From contig CALENA010000192.1 in assembly GCA_937910875.1 (NCBI GenBank), positions 1 through 64,000 of the forward strand: a stretch of 64,000 bases of DNA, written 5' to 3'. The stretch comes from an uncultured Desulfobulbaceae bacterium. GTDB taxonomy: Bacteria > Desulfobacterota > Desulfobulbia > Desulfobulbales > Desulfocapsaceae. Below are positions 29,849-38,882 of the stretch, piece by piece. The notes under the pieces are model-generated. The model was not told where the DNA came from, did not search any database, and saw nothing but the letters and a program-made list of their open reading frames with translations. The position numbers and the translations under genes were made by a program. The first letter of the stretch is position 1; each line of letters starts with the position of its first letter.

Positions 29849-30068
29849 GTTAGAGGGGTCGAGAAAAGAGTGGTGGATTTTCCCGGGTGTCCTGCCCATT
29901 TTGCCTTTCAACTTGGCAACAAACACAATATAGTACTCACCAGTACAGCTGGATCAGATGCAGCCCACACCCATTGCAGACACGCTTTTGACCGGACCAC
30001 CCAGTTGACGCAGTGACCCGAGCCAGAGCCCTTATTCACAGACAGAACCTTCAAGGAACATCACCCCT

Positions 30069-31160
30069 ATGGATTTCGAACCAAAATGGATCGCCTGGGA
30101 GATCACCCGACGCTGTAACCTGAAGTGCGTTCACTGCCGTTCCTCGTCAGAGATCGATGTGATCGGCCATCCAGACTTTTCTCTGCAGGAGGCCTATCGC
30201 ATTCTGGATGAGATTGCGGCCTACGCCAACCCGGTCATGGTCCTCTCGGGCGGTGAACCTCTTCTGCGTTCCGATGTCTTTGAGATTGCCCAGTATGGCA
30301 CCGATCTTGGACTGCGCATGTGCCTGGCCACCAACGGCACCCTGGTCACAGACGCGATCTGCGAGCAGATCAAGGCCACCGGAATCAAGATGGTCTCACT
30401 CAGCCTGGACGGCGCCTGTGCCAAGACCCACGACAATTTCCGCAACCAGGCCGGGGCCTTTGACGGGACCATGAATGCCATCCGCCTCTTTAACAAACAC
30501 AACATCCCCTTTCTCATCAACTCCTCATTCACCGTCCGCAACCGTGAGGAGATCCCCGAGATCTACCGTCTGGTCAAATCCCTGGGCGCCTCAGCCTGGT
30601 ACATGTTCATGATCGTCCCCACGGGACGGGGCGAAGACATCATGGAAGAGTTGATCCCCATCAAAATTTACGACGAGATCCTGGAGTGGCATTACCAGAC
30701 TGAAAAGGAAGAGACAAAACTCCTGATGCGCCCCACCTGCGCCCCCCATTACTACCGGGTCGTACGCCAGAAGGCCAAGGAAGAGGGCTCAAATTTCAAG
30801 CGACGCAACCTCAAATTTTCCACCGGCGGCTCCAAGGGCTGCCTGGCCGGACAGCTCATCTGCCTGATCGATGTGGATGAGAATATCCTGCCCTGCAGCT
30901 ATTTTCCAAAGTCAGCCGGCTCCTTAAAAGAACAGTCTTTCAAAGAGATCTGGGAAGACTCAACCCTCTTCCACGAGATGCGCGACTTCAAGGGCTACAA
31001 GGACAACTGCGGCATATGCGAATATGTCAATGTCTGCGGCGGCTGCCGCGCCCGGGCCTACGCCATGACCGGCGACTACCTGGCCCAAGAGCCCTTCTGT
31101 GACTATCGCCCAGGAAAGGCCGGAAACAGGAAAAAGGAAACAGGAGACAAAGAGGACTGA
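30069..31160 (+). CDS. ahbD: AhbD-like radical SAM haem-biosynthesis protein
   Basis: AhbD decarboxylates Fe-coproporphyrin III to haem b in the siroheme-dependent haem route of anaerobes. The 363-residue protein starts with [20 protein letters not shown], giving the radical SAM CX3CX2C motif at residues 16-23. It then has LSGGEPLLR, and a C-terminal SPASM-type domain with extra cysteines ([28 protein letters not shown]) for a second 4Fe-4S cluster. The adjacent hemE supports a haem role. AhbC and NirJ are close relatives and cannot be excluded. AAGGA lies 12 bases before the start. Confidence 0.65.
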   Translation: MDFEPKWIAWEITRRCNLKCVHCRSSSEIDVIGHPDFSLQEAYRILDEIAAYANPVMVLSGGEPLLRSDVFEIAQYGTDLGLRMCLATNGTLVTDAICEQIKATGIKMVSLSLDGACAKTHDNFRNQAGAFDGTMNAIRLFNKHNIPFLINSSFTVRNREEIPEIYRLVKSLGASAWYMFMIVPTGRGEDIMEELIPIKIYDEILEWHYQTEKEETKLLMRPTCAPHYYRVVRQKAKEEGSNFKRRNLKFSTGGSKGCLAGQLICLIDVDENILPCSYFPKSAGSLKEQSFKEIWEDSTLFHEMRDFKGYKDNCGICEYVNVCGGCRARAYAMTGDYLAQEPFCDYRPGKAGNRKKETGDKED

Positions 31161-31268
31161 TACTCGGGCATCCTCATCCTGTACTGGACAATTTCTCCCT
31201 TTTTTTCTGTATGATGTCAGCCATGCTGTTAACTGAAACTCCAAACCCCAGTCCTTAGGAACAGGGGA

Positions 31269-31332
31269 GGTCGGGGCAGGAGAAGGCCTGAACGGCGGAG
31301 CTTAGCCGGGCAGGCCTTCTCCTGTCCCGACC
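31269..31332 (+). repeat. Structured intergenic element, copy E1 (short form)
   Basis: A 22-bp stem with one mismatch (31269-31290 with 31311-31332) surrounds the core at 31288-31313, whose half GGAGCTTAGCCGGGCAG is shared with E2. The inner hairpin of E0 and E2 is missing, as if precisely deleted. It lies between ahbD and hemE and has no T-run. Confidence 0.75.
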
Positions 31333-31436
31333 GGATCAGCTCAAAACCAAGAACCTACAGACCCTCTTGCAAAACGATCTCTGTTATTCAACGGACACAA
31401 CAAACAACAAATCACAAAATCAAACAGGACATCACG

Positions 31437-32456
31437 ATGAACGATACCTTCCTCAAGGCCTGCCGCGGAGAACAAACCGATTACACCCCAATCTGGATGA
31501 TGCGCCAGGCCGGACGTTATCTCCCGGAGTACCAGGCGGTGCGTGGCAATGTCACCTTCCTCGAGCTGTGCAAGAACCCGGAACTCTGCGTTGAAGTGAC
31601 CCTGCAGCCCATTGACCTGCTCAATATGGATGCGGCCATTCTCTTCTCCGACATCCTCATCCCCATGGAGGCCATGGGCACCCCGCTGATGTTTCATGAG
31701 GGAAAGGGGCCGATCTTTCCTGAACCGATCCGTACTCAGGACGCCGTCAACCGACTGCGCGTCCCTGACCCGGACGCAGAGACCGGTTTTGTCATGGAAA
31801 CCATCCGCCTCCTGCGCCGCGAGTTGAATGTCCCCCTGATCGGTTTTTCCGGAGCGCCCTTTACTTTGGCCACCTATCTGATTGAGGGTGGTTCATCCAA
31901 GGTCTTCTGGGAGACCAAGAAGATGATGTTTACCGCTCCTGAGCTCTTCCACGCCCTGATGGACAAGATCACCGAGTGCACCAGCCTTTATCTCCAGGCC
32001 CAGGCCAGGGCCGGGGCCCAGGCCCTGCAGATCTTTGATTCCTGGGCCGGAGTCCTTGCCCCCTGTGACTTTGAAGAATTTGCCCTGCCCTATGTCCAGC
32101 GAATCATCAATGACCTGAAGGACACGGGTCTGCCCATCATCTACTTTGCCAACAACGGCGCCACCCTGCTCGACCTGTCGGTCCAGTCAGGGGCCGATGT
32201 CATCGGTCTGGACTGGCGAATCAATATCGGCGAGGCCATCACACGTGTGGGAGAAAAGGCTGTTCAGGGCAACATTGACCCCTTTGCCCTGCTCCTGCCC
32301 GAGGCCAAACTGAGGAAGCGAATCCAGGGCATCCTGGATGGGGCCCGGGATGCCCATGGCCACATCTTTAATCTTGGTCACGGCATTCACCAGTTCACCC
32401 CGCCGGCCCAGGCCAAACTGGCCGTGGATCTGGTCCATGAACTGAGCGCCCGCTGA
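31437..32456 (+). CDS. hemE: Uroporphyrinogen decarboxylase
   Basis: It converts uroporphyrinogen III to coproporphyrinogen III by removing four acetate carboxyls. The 339-residue TIM-barrel protein has the family signature WMMRQAGRYLPEY near residue 25, the substrate-site FSDIL, FSGAPFTLATYLIEGG, IFDSWAG and the conserved FNLGHGIHQFTPP near the end. AGGA lies 7 bases before the ATG. It is followed closely by the HD hydrolase gene, so hemE, HD, sensor kinase and metallophosphoesterase look like one transcript, and ahbD lies just upstream. Confidence 0.95.
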   Translation: MNDTFLKACRGEQTDYTPIWMMRQAGRYLPEYQAVRGNVTFLELCKNPELCVEVTLQPIDLLNMDAAILFSDILIPMEAMGTPLMFHEGKGPIFPEPIRTQDAVNRLRVPDPDAETGFVMETIRLLRRELNVPLIGFSGAPFTLATYLIEGGSSKVFWETKKMMFTAPELFHALMDKITECTSLYLQAQARAGAQALQIFDSWAGVLAPCDFEEFALPYVQRIINDLKDTGLPIIYFANNGATLLDLSVQSGADVIGLDWRINIGEAITRVGEKAVQGNIDPFALLLPEAKLRKRIQGILDGARDAHGHIFNLGHGIHQFTPPAQAKLAVDLVHELSAR

Positions 32457-32470
32457 TCAGGACCTGTGTG

Positions 32471-33103
32471 ATGGGGCACAAACCCGCCACCATCAGAATT
32501 CCCACTGTCAGCCAATGCCTGTCCCTGATGGACGAGCACGGGATGCTCGACAATATCCGCGCCCATTCCCTGATGGTGGCCCGGGTGGCCGACACCCTGT
32601 ATCACGGGCTTGACACGGCCCGGTCCGGCCGAATCCAGCCACCAGAGCATGGGCTGGTTCTGGCCGGCGCCCTGCTGCACGACATTGCCAAGACCCCCTG
32701 CCTGGGCAACACCTGTGACCATGCCCGCCAGGGCCGGGATATCTGTGCGGCCCTGGGCTATCCGGAAGTGGGCGAGATCGTGCGCGAACACGTCATCCTC
32801 AGGGACTTTTCCCCGGAACGCTATGGCCGAGGGCAGTTCCAGGCCAAGGAGATCGTCTACTACGCCGACAAACGGGTTTGTCACGACGAGATTGTCCCCC
32901 TGCACCAGCGCCTCGACTATATCGTTGACCGCTATGCCAGAAATGACCATGAGCGCCAAGAGCTGATCCGGGCCAACTTCCAGCGCTGCGTAATTCTTGA
33001 AGGCTATCTTTTTGCCGGGCTCGACTTTCAGCCCGAAGACCTGAAAAAACAGAGCCAGGGGCACGACATCCTCGTCGACCACGACAGCAGGGAGGAAAGA
33101 TGA
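32471..33103 (+). CDS. HD-domain (HDIG-type) phosphohydrolase
   Basis: The 210-residue protein has the metal-binding HD pattern: His in IRAHSLMVARVAD, the HD pair in GALLHDIAKTP, a DHARQG segment and IVREH. HD proteins cleave phosphate esters or phosphodiesters of nucleotides. The true substrate is unknown. The start is ATG 32471; a GTG directly upstream (32468) is an alternative. The end overlaps the sensor kinase start by 4 bases (ATGA), so the two are translationally coupled, and the product may act with that kinase. Confidence 0.8.
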   Translation: MGHKPATIRIPTVSQCLSLMDEHGMLDNIRAHSLMVARVADTLYHGLDTARSGRIQPPEHGLVLAGALLHDIAKTPCLGNTCDHARQGRDICAALGYPEVGEIVREHVILRDFSPERYGRGQFQAKEIVYYADKRVCHDEIVPLHQRLDYIVDRYARNDHERQELIRANFQRCVILEGYLFAGLDFQPEDLKKQSQGHDILVDHDSREER

Positions 33104-35733
33104 CCCGCATCGCCTACAAGTTCATCCTCACGGTTTCGGCCATCCTCCTGCTCACCACCCTCCTTTTCCTGTGGATCACCATCAACGCCATCCAGGAGTT
33201 CGGGCGCGAGTCCCTGGAGAATCAGAGTATCACCATCCGCTCGCAGGCCTACGACTTTCTGGGCAACTCCGTCAGCGAGCACGCCGACAAGTATCAGGAA
33301 AAGCTCAAACGCATCTCCCTGGCCTCGGCCATGCTCGCCCGCCAGACAGGTTTTCTTCTCCGCCACACCCAAGAGATGGACTCCCCTGCCAAGCTCCTGC
33401 CATCCCTGCGCTTTATACGCCAGGAGGACAACGGCATCTTCTACAGCCAAGACGGACTCATCACCTCCCTGTACTGGGGCGGCCCGGAACTGCCGCCCGC
33501 CCAACGTCAGGAGATGGAACAGCTGCAGTTTCTCCACCCGGCCTTTCTCGAGGCGGTGGAGGAGATTCCCGAGGCCATCGCCAGCCACACAATCATCCTG
33601 GATGGTTTCGGCATCTACTGTTCCCTGAGCCCGGAGGCTCGGGCCAACATCTACAAGCTCCCGCCGCCCCAGGTCTTTGATGTCCGGGATGGTGAACCGC
33701 TCAGCGCGGCCGGGCCCGAAAACAACCCGGAGCAGCGGACCATCTGGACTGCCCCCTACAAGGACGATGTCCACGACGGGCTCTCCTTCACCGCCAGCAC
33801 CCCCTATTACAACAACCGGGGCGACTTTGCCGGAATCGCCGGCATCGACATCACCCTCGATCGCCTGGCCGAGGATATCATCAATCCGACGCTGAAAGGG
33901 GCTCTGCCGTCCCTGTTCACCATGCTCCTGGACGACCGGAGCGGGGTCATTGCCCTGGCCCCGGAACATTTCCAAACCCTGGGCCTTGACCTGAATCTGG
34001 GCAAGATGCAGGATTCCACCGACACCTTGACCATCGGCCTTGCCGACTCCTCCATCCCAACCATCCGTATCGCCGCTACCCGCCTCACAACCACCCCCCG
34101 CGGGATCTCCACTCTTCAGATCAAGGGAGAAACCTACCTCCTGGCCCACCAGAACATGCCGGATTCCAAACTGATCCTGGCCAAGATGGTCAAGGAAAAG
34201 GATATGCTCGCCTCGCTCACGGCCGCTGAACTGGGCCTGAGTGCCACCACCCGGGCCATTACCAGACGCTTTCTCACAGTCAGCCTCGGCATCATGGTGA
34301 TCGCCATCACCCTGGTGGTCATGGTGATCACACTGTTCACTCGGCCGATCAGGGAGTTGACCACGGCCACACGCAGGGTTCAGGGGGGTGAATTAAATGT
34401 TCGGATTCAAAAGAGAGGCACCCACGACGAACTGGGCCAGCTCACCAACTCGTTCAACACCATGATCCAAGGTTTGGAGGAGGCCCACCAACGGGAGAAG
34501 GAATACGCCCGTGACCTGGAGGAGACCGTGGACCTGCGCACCGGGGAACTGCAGGAGAAAAATCAGCAACTGCAGGAAACCCTGAGCAAACTTCTGTCTG
34601 AGGTCAGCGTCCGCCGGGAGATGGAAAAAGAGCTCTGCCATTATGAGCGGATTATCTCGGTCACCAGTGATCTGATCGCCCTGGTCAACAAGGACTGTAC
34701 CTATCAGATGGTCAACGCTGCCTACCTCACCGCCCACGGCCGCAGCCGTAACGAGATCATCGGCCACACCATCGCTCAAGTTGTAGGCGAAGAACCGTTC
34801 ACCAGGCATATCTGGCCCCTGTTCAAACGCTGTCTGGCCGGAGAAGAGGTCAGTTACCAGATCTGGTACACCTTCAAGGGAAGCGGTCGCCGTTTTATAT
34901 TCGTTACGTACACGCCCTATCTCGACCTGGAAAATAAGTTGGATGGGGTCTTAGTCAGCATTCGCGACATCACTCCAGTCAAGGAGGCCGAAGAGCGGAC
35001 CATTATTGCCCAGCAGCAGATGGTTCATTCGGAGAAGATGGCGGCCATCGGCCGCCTGGTGGCCGGAATCAGCCACGAATTGAACAATGCCATCAACTTT
35101 ATTACCGGGGCCCTGCCCTCTCTTAAACGACAGCTCGGGATACTCCTCCCGCTGGCCAGGGCCGACAGCAAGACCAGCCAGGCCTGCGATAATCTGCAGA
35201 TTTTGACCGACAACATCAACGAGGGCAGTCGGCGCCTGACTCGTATCGTCTCCGGCCTGACCACCTTTTCCCGCCGCGGCGGTGAGCTCCGATCAAACGT
35301 GAATGTCAACAAAGAGATCAAAAGGCTGCTGAGCATGGCCCAACCCCAGAGCAAGTCCATCTCCATAGAGACGGAGCTCGTCGAGCCGCTGCCGTTTGTC
35401 AACTGCGTCCCTGAAGAGCTGGTCCAGGCCCTGCTCAACATCCTCCTCAATGCCTTCCAGGTCCTGGGCCAGGAAGGCACTGTCACAATCAGGACCCGTC
35501 TCCGCGACCGATGGGTGGTGATTGAAGTCAGCGACACTGGTCCTGGACTGGACCCCGAGATCGGCGACAAGATCTTTGAGCCCTTTTTCACCACCAAGGA
35601 GGTGGGTGAGGGCACCGGTCTGGGCCTCAGTATCTGCCACGACATCATCACCAAATTCGGCGGCACCATCACTGTTGCCTGTGAGCCTGGTCAGGGGGCG
35701 GTCTTCACCATCTCCCTGCCGGCGGTTGCCTGA
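33100..35733 (+). CDS. Sensor histidine kinase (periplasmic sensor, HAMP, PAS)
   Basis: This 877-residue membrane kinase has a TM near residues 5-28 and a large dCache/CHASE-like periplasmic domain (about 30-385). The second TM is at about 390-415, followed by HAMP (RPIRELTTATRRVQGGELNVRI), a coiled coil (about 465-515) and a PAS domain (about 520-630). HisKA (GISHELNNAINFITGALPS, phospho-His near residue 658) and HATPase_c (NILLNAFQVL N-box, VSDTGPGLD, GEGTGLGLSI) complete it. All catalytic motifs are intact. There is no receiver domain and no response regulator gene adjacent, so its partner is elsewhere. The 4-base overlap with the HD gene suggests a joint function. Confidence 0.92.
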   Translation: MTRIAYKFILTVSAILLLTTLLFLWITINAIQEFGRESLENQSITIRSQAYDFLGNSVSEHADKYQEKLKRISLASAMLARQTGFLLRHTQEMDSPAKLLPSLRFIRQEDNGIFYSQDGLITSLYWGGPELPPAQRQEMEQLQFLHPAFLEAVEEIPEAIASHTIILDGFGIYCSLSPEARANIYKLPPPQVFDVRDGEPLSAAGPENNPEQRTIWTAPYKDDVHDGLSFTASTPYYNNRGDFAGIAGIDITLDRLAEDIINPTLKGALPSLFTMLLDDRSGVIALAPEHFQTLGLDLNLGKMQDSTDTLTIGLADSSIPTIRIAATRLTTTPRGISTLQIKGETYLLAHQNMPDSKLILAKMVKEKDMLASLTAAELGLSATTRAITRRFLTVSLGIMVIAITLVVMVITLFTRPIRELTTATRRVQGGELNVRIQKRGTHDELGQLTNSFNTMIQGLEEAHQREKEYARDLEETVDLRTGELQEKNQQLQETLSKLLSEVSVRREMEKELCHYERIISVTSDLIALVNKDCTYQMVNAAYLTAHGRSRNEIIGHTIAQVVGEEPFTRHIWPLFKRCLAGEEVSYQIWYTFKGSGRRFIFVTYTPYLDLENKLDGVLVSIRDITPVKEAEERTIIAQQQMVHSEKMAAIGRLVAGISHELNNAINFITGALPSLKRQLGILLPLARADSKTSQACDNLQILTDNINEGSRRLTRIVSGLTTFSRRGGELRSNVNVNKEIKRLLSMAQPQSKSISIETELVEPLPFVNCVPEELVQALLNILLNAFQVLGQEGTVTIRTRLRDRWVVIEVSDTGPGLDPEIGDKIFEPFFTTKEVGEGTGLGLSICHDIITKFGGTITVACEPGQGAVFTISLPAVA

Positions 35734-35749
35734 AGGGCAAAAAATCACC

Positions 35750-36391
35750 ATGCGTATCGTTGCCTTCAGCGACAGCCACACCCGTCATGCCGAGGTGGAG
35801 ATCCCGCCCGGCGACCTGCTGATCTTTGCCGGCGACCTGTCGCAATGTCGAAGCGTGGAGGAGGCCGTCAACTTTAACGACTTTCTCGCCACCCTGCCCC
35901 ATCCGTACAAGGTGGTGATCGGCGGCAACCATGACCATCAGCTGGCCCAGGGGGTGGAGCAGGCCAGGTGCCTGCTGTCCAACGGGATCTACCTGCAAGA
36001 TCAGGCCGTGGCCATCAACGGCATCACTCTCTACGGCGCGCCCTGGCAGCCGATCTTCAACAGCCGGGCCTGCGATGCCTTTGCCCGCTTCCGCGGACGC
36101 CCCATGCGTGAAAAATGGAACCTGATTCCCCAGAAGATCGATATTCTCATCACCCATACCCCGCCCCAGGGAATCATGGACCTGGACCAGGGCATTGCCA
36201 ATGGCTGTTCCGACCTTCTGGCTGCGGTCCAGCAGGTCCGGCCCCGCTACCACATCTTCGGCCATATCCACAACCACAACGGCTGTCTGACCTGCGGCCC
36301 CACCACCTTTATCAACTGCAATGTCAAGGGCCCAGGTGGACTCCTCCGGCCGGCCACGGTCTTTGACATTGAGCCCGCAGCAGTCTCCTGA
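35750..36391 (+). CDS. Metallophosphoesterase (calcineurin-like)
   Basis: This 214-residue two-metal phosphoesterase has the classical motifs in order: FSDSHTRH, IFAGDLSQ (GDL), GGNHDHQ (GNHD), LITHTPPQG and FGHIHNHNG. The start is ATG 35750, 17 bases after the kinase stop, with a GAAGGG ribosome site; the upstream open frame is a kinase shadow. Similar small enzymes act on cyclic nucleotides, phosphodiesters or phosphoproteins. The substrate here is unknown. It is the last gene of the hemE-HD-kinase unit and converges with the Hyf-like operon. Confidence 0.88.
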   Translation: MRIVAFSDSHTRHAEVEIPPGDLLIFAGDLSQCRSVEEAVNFNDFLATLPHPYKVVIGGNHDHQLAQGVEQARCLLSNGIYLQDQAVAINGITLYGAPWQPIFNSRACDAFARFRGRPMREKWNLIPQKIDILITHTPPQGIMDLDQGIANGCSDLLAAVQQVRPRYHIFGHIHNHNGCLTCGPTTFINCNVKGPGGLLRPATVFDIEPAAVS

Positions 36392-36447
36392 TCCCATCTG
36401 CACTCAGCAGGCAGCAAAGCTTCTCGCGCGCCATAGATCTTCAATCC

Positions 36448-36480
36448 AAAAAAAACGCCGTCCTCCAAAGAGAAACGGCG
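36448..36480 (-). terminator. Intrinsic terminator of the Hyf-like operon
   Basis: A 6-bp GC-rich stem (36456-36461 with 36475-36480) is followed on the minus strand by an eight-base T-run (36448-36455). It lies about 115 bases after the stop codon of the last operon gene. Confidence 0.65.
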
Positions 36481-36593
36481 CTTACCAGCAACCTGCTGTC
36501 AGTTGCAGACAGACCATCAGCAGATCATTTACTTTTTTACTGGACTTGACCCTGCACGAAAATCTTCATTGTGCAAGCGGTTCACCCGACTGT

Positions 36594-37337
36594 CTATTTG
36601 AAGTAGTTCAGCAGGGCGTGGAGCGTGGTCAGTGGATGGGGCGGACAACCCGGGATATAAAGATCAACGGGAATCAGGCTGTTCAGATCGCCTACCACAT
36701 CCTCACTGCCGTAAAAAGGACCACCGGAGATGGAACAGGCGCCACTGGCAATGACCACCTTGGGAGAGGGTACGGCCTCAAAGGTGGAGAGGACAGCGGC
36801 CCGCATATTCTTCGAAATAGGACCGGTCACATGAATGCCATCGGCATGCCGGGGAGAGGCAACAAACTGGATACCAAAACGCTGCAGGTCAAAGAACGGG
36901 GTGTTCAAGACGTTGGTGTCGGCCTCACAGGCATTACAGCCACCCGCTGAGATCTGACGGAGCTGGAGAGAGCGACCAAAGAGCTTCTTGAAGTGTTTCT
37001 TGGAATGCTCGGCCAGGGCGGGCAGATCACCCAGGGTCAGCAGATCCTCACGGCAGGAGGTCCCCATCTCAAAGTCCTGGGAAAAATGGACGAATTTCCC
37101 CTCGGAGAGGGTCTCACACAGGCCACAGAAGACACACCGCCCCAGATCGATCTGGCGGGTCTTGCGGTCAATGGCCTCCTGGGGACAGGCATCGGCACAG
37201 CGGCCAACCAGTTCGGCCGGACAATCCTTGACCACCTTGGGCATCCCCCGAAAACGGTGATAGAGTTGAATCGGTTCCTTGGGATATTTGGAGGTCCGGT
37301 GTCCCTGTTCTATTCTATTTTTGATGACTTTTAACAT
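36594..37337 (-). CDS. Hyf-like small subunit: ferredoxin-type domain fused to NuoB/HyfI domain
   Basis: This cytosolic-arm subunit would pass electrons to the catalytic-type subunit. The 247-residue chain starts with an iron-sulfur segment (CPAELVGRCADACP, then CVFCGLC, residues about 38-75) that resembles the HyfH/NuoI ferredoxin. The NuoB/HyfI-like domain (about 125-247) follows, with CNACE, GPISKNM, GACSISGG and IPGCPPHP, so the N2-type cluster ligands are intact. In E. coli the ferredoxin is the separate subunit HyfH; here it is fused and no separate copy is present. It is the last gene of the operon and follows the large subunit by 39 bases. Confidence 0.85.
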   Translation of the reverse strand: MLKVIKNRIEQGHRTSKYPKEPIQLYHRFRGMPKVVKDCPAELVGRCADACPQEAIDRKTRQIDLGRCVFCGLCETLSEGKFVHFSQDFEMGTSCREDLLTLGDLPALAEHSKKHFKKLFGRSLQLRQISAGGCNACEADTNVLNTPFFDLQRFGIQFVASPRHADGIHVTGPISKNMRAAVLSTFEAVPSPKVVIASGACSISGGPFYGSEDVVGDLNSLIPVDLYIPGCPPHPLTTLHALLNYFK

Positions 37338-37376
37338 AAGTATTCCATTTTTGTTCTGTTCGACAGGGCGGTTAGC

Positions 37377-38882
37377 TTACAGGTCAAATCCACAATAGGA
37401 GAGATTGAAGCTCTTGTTGCACAGGGGGAAATCAGAGATCCCCTCATCCCGCAGGGACAGGGCCAGGCCAGTCCAGTTATGGAAGGAGGGGTCCTTGACC
37501 TTGTAACGCTGAATCTTTCCGGCTGCATCGGTGAGGATACAGTGAGAAACTTCCCCACGCCAGGCCTCGTTGATCGACACGACAAAGGAGTCCGGGGCCA
37601 GCTGCCACTCCTGCGGCAAAACGCTCGGTTCTTCCTGACGCTTGGGCAGAAGGGTGTTGATCATCTGAGTGGAATGGCGAATCTCCTCCCGTCTGACCGT
37701 GCCCCGGGAACAGACATCGCCATCGGTCCGTTCATTCTTATTGCGGGGCAGATCGGCATAGCACTCAGTCGGAAACGCAACCCTGGCATCATAGCTCAAC
37801 CCACAGGCCCGTCCGGCATAACCAACCAGGCCGATAGCCTCAGCGTCGGCATGGCTGACCGTTCCGGTCTGATCAAAACGAGCCAGAACCGTGGGTGAGG
37901 AAAAGATCAGATCATTGACATGCTCCACTTCAGGGGTCAGTTCGGCCAGCTTGGCGCTGATGAGCTGTTCCTGCTCCTCGCCCAGGATCTGGGTCACCCC
38001 GCCTGGCCGAACCAGACCGCGGCCGAATCGATTTCCGCCGAGGATCTGCGTCAGGTTCAGGTATTCCCCCCTGATCCGTCCAAAATAGGCCGCGGGCGGA
38101 TTAAAGGCCACATCAAGACTCAAGGCACCAAGATCACCGATATGATTGGCAATCCGCTCAAGCTCCAGGGCAATGGTCCTGACAACCTTGGCCCCCTTGT
38201 TCACCGTCAGCCCGGCCAGAGACTCAATGGCCTGGGACTGGCAGAGCGAATGGCCAATGGTCGTGTCTCCGGCAATGGTCTCGGCAATGATCGGCAGACG
38301 GTTGGCCGAAACGGTCTGGAACAGCCGTTCGACGCCACGATGCTGGTAACCAAGCTGGATCTCCAGGTGAAAGACCCGCTCACCCAGGCACTGAAAACGG
38401 AAATGACCCGGCTCGATAATGCCGGCATGGACCGGACCAACCGCCACCTCATGCACGGTCTTTCCTTCCACCGTAAAATAGGGGTAATTACCAGGAATTT
38501 CCTGCTGGTAGTCGTTTTCAAAGACATCCGTGCCGCCAGCATAGTTGGGATGATAACGGACCATCTTCCACCAGGGATGCCCCTCGGCCTGGATGCCATA
38601 CTGCTCACCGATCTCACGTTCAAAAAGGTGAAACTTGGTGGAGTCGGCAGTCAGTGAGAGATAGGTCTCAGCGACCTCACAGCCGGTCACATAGAGTTTG
38701 TCCGTGCGCATCACAGCCAGGAGTCGATTCTGGCCCCGGTCCTCATAGGCAAAAAACTGAACCACCTGCCCACCCTGATGAGCCAGAGAAAGCAGGGCTT
38801 CCCGAAACACTTCAAAGGGCAGGTCAGGAATGTCGGCCCGGGCAACCCGCTGGTTATTCTGAACCTGTAGAAAATTATCCAT
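37377..38882 (-). CDS. Hyf-like large subunit (30 kDa + 49 kDa fusion) lacking Ni-Fe cysteine ligands
   Basis: The start at ATG 38882 (MDNFLQVQNNQRVARADIP) has GGAGG 9 bases upstream and gives 501 residues. Residues about 1-150 are NuoC-like and about 155-500 are NuoD/HycE-like (GHFRFQCLGERVFHLEIQLGYQHRGVERL, GGNRFGRGLVRPGGV). In [NiFe] hydrogenases the metal is held by two CxxC motifs. Here the first region reads AGDTTIGHSLCQSQAIESL, with no CxxC. The C-terminus reads KSFNLSYCGFDL where HycE has RSFDPCMVC. It is therefore not a hydrogenase by sequence and fits the 'energy-converting hydrogenase-related' (Ehr) class known from other anaerobes. Confidence 0.85.
   Translation of the reverse strand: MDNFLQVQNNQRVARADIPDLPFEVFREALLSLAHQGGQVVQFFAYEDRGQNRLLAVMRTDKLYVTGCEVAETYLSLTADSTKFHLFEREIGEQYGIQAEGHPWWKMVRYHPNYAGGTDVFENDYQQEIPGNYPYFTVEGKTVHEVAVGPVHAGIIEPGHFRFQCLGERVFHLEIQLGYQHRGVERLFQTVSANRLPIIAETIAGDTTIGHSLCQSQAIESLAGLTVNKGAKVVRTIALELERIANHIGDLGALSLDVAFNPPAAYFGRIRGEYLNLTQILGGNRFGRGLVRPGGVTQILGEEQEQLISAKLAELTPEVEHVNDLIFSSPTVLARFDQTGTVSHADAEAIGLVGYAGRACGLSYDARVAFPTECYADLPRNKNERTDGDVCSRGTVRREEIRHSTQMINTLLPKRQEEPSVLPQEWQLAPDSFVVSINEAWRGEVSHCILTDAAGKIQRYKVKDPSFHNWTGLALSLRDEGISDFPLCNKSFNLSYCGFDL

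Noticed and set aside
29659-30068. CIRCE/HrcA operator or sigma-32 promoter for grpE-dnaK
   Set aside because: No TTAGCACTC/GAGTGCTAA pair and no convincing sigma-32 boxes were found. A sigma-70 type promoter fits better.
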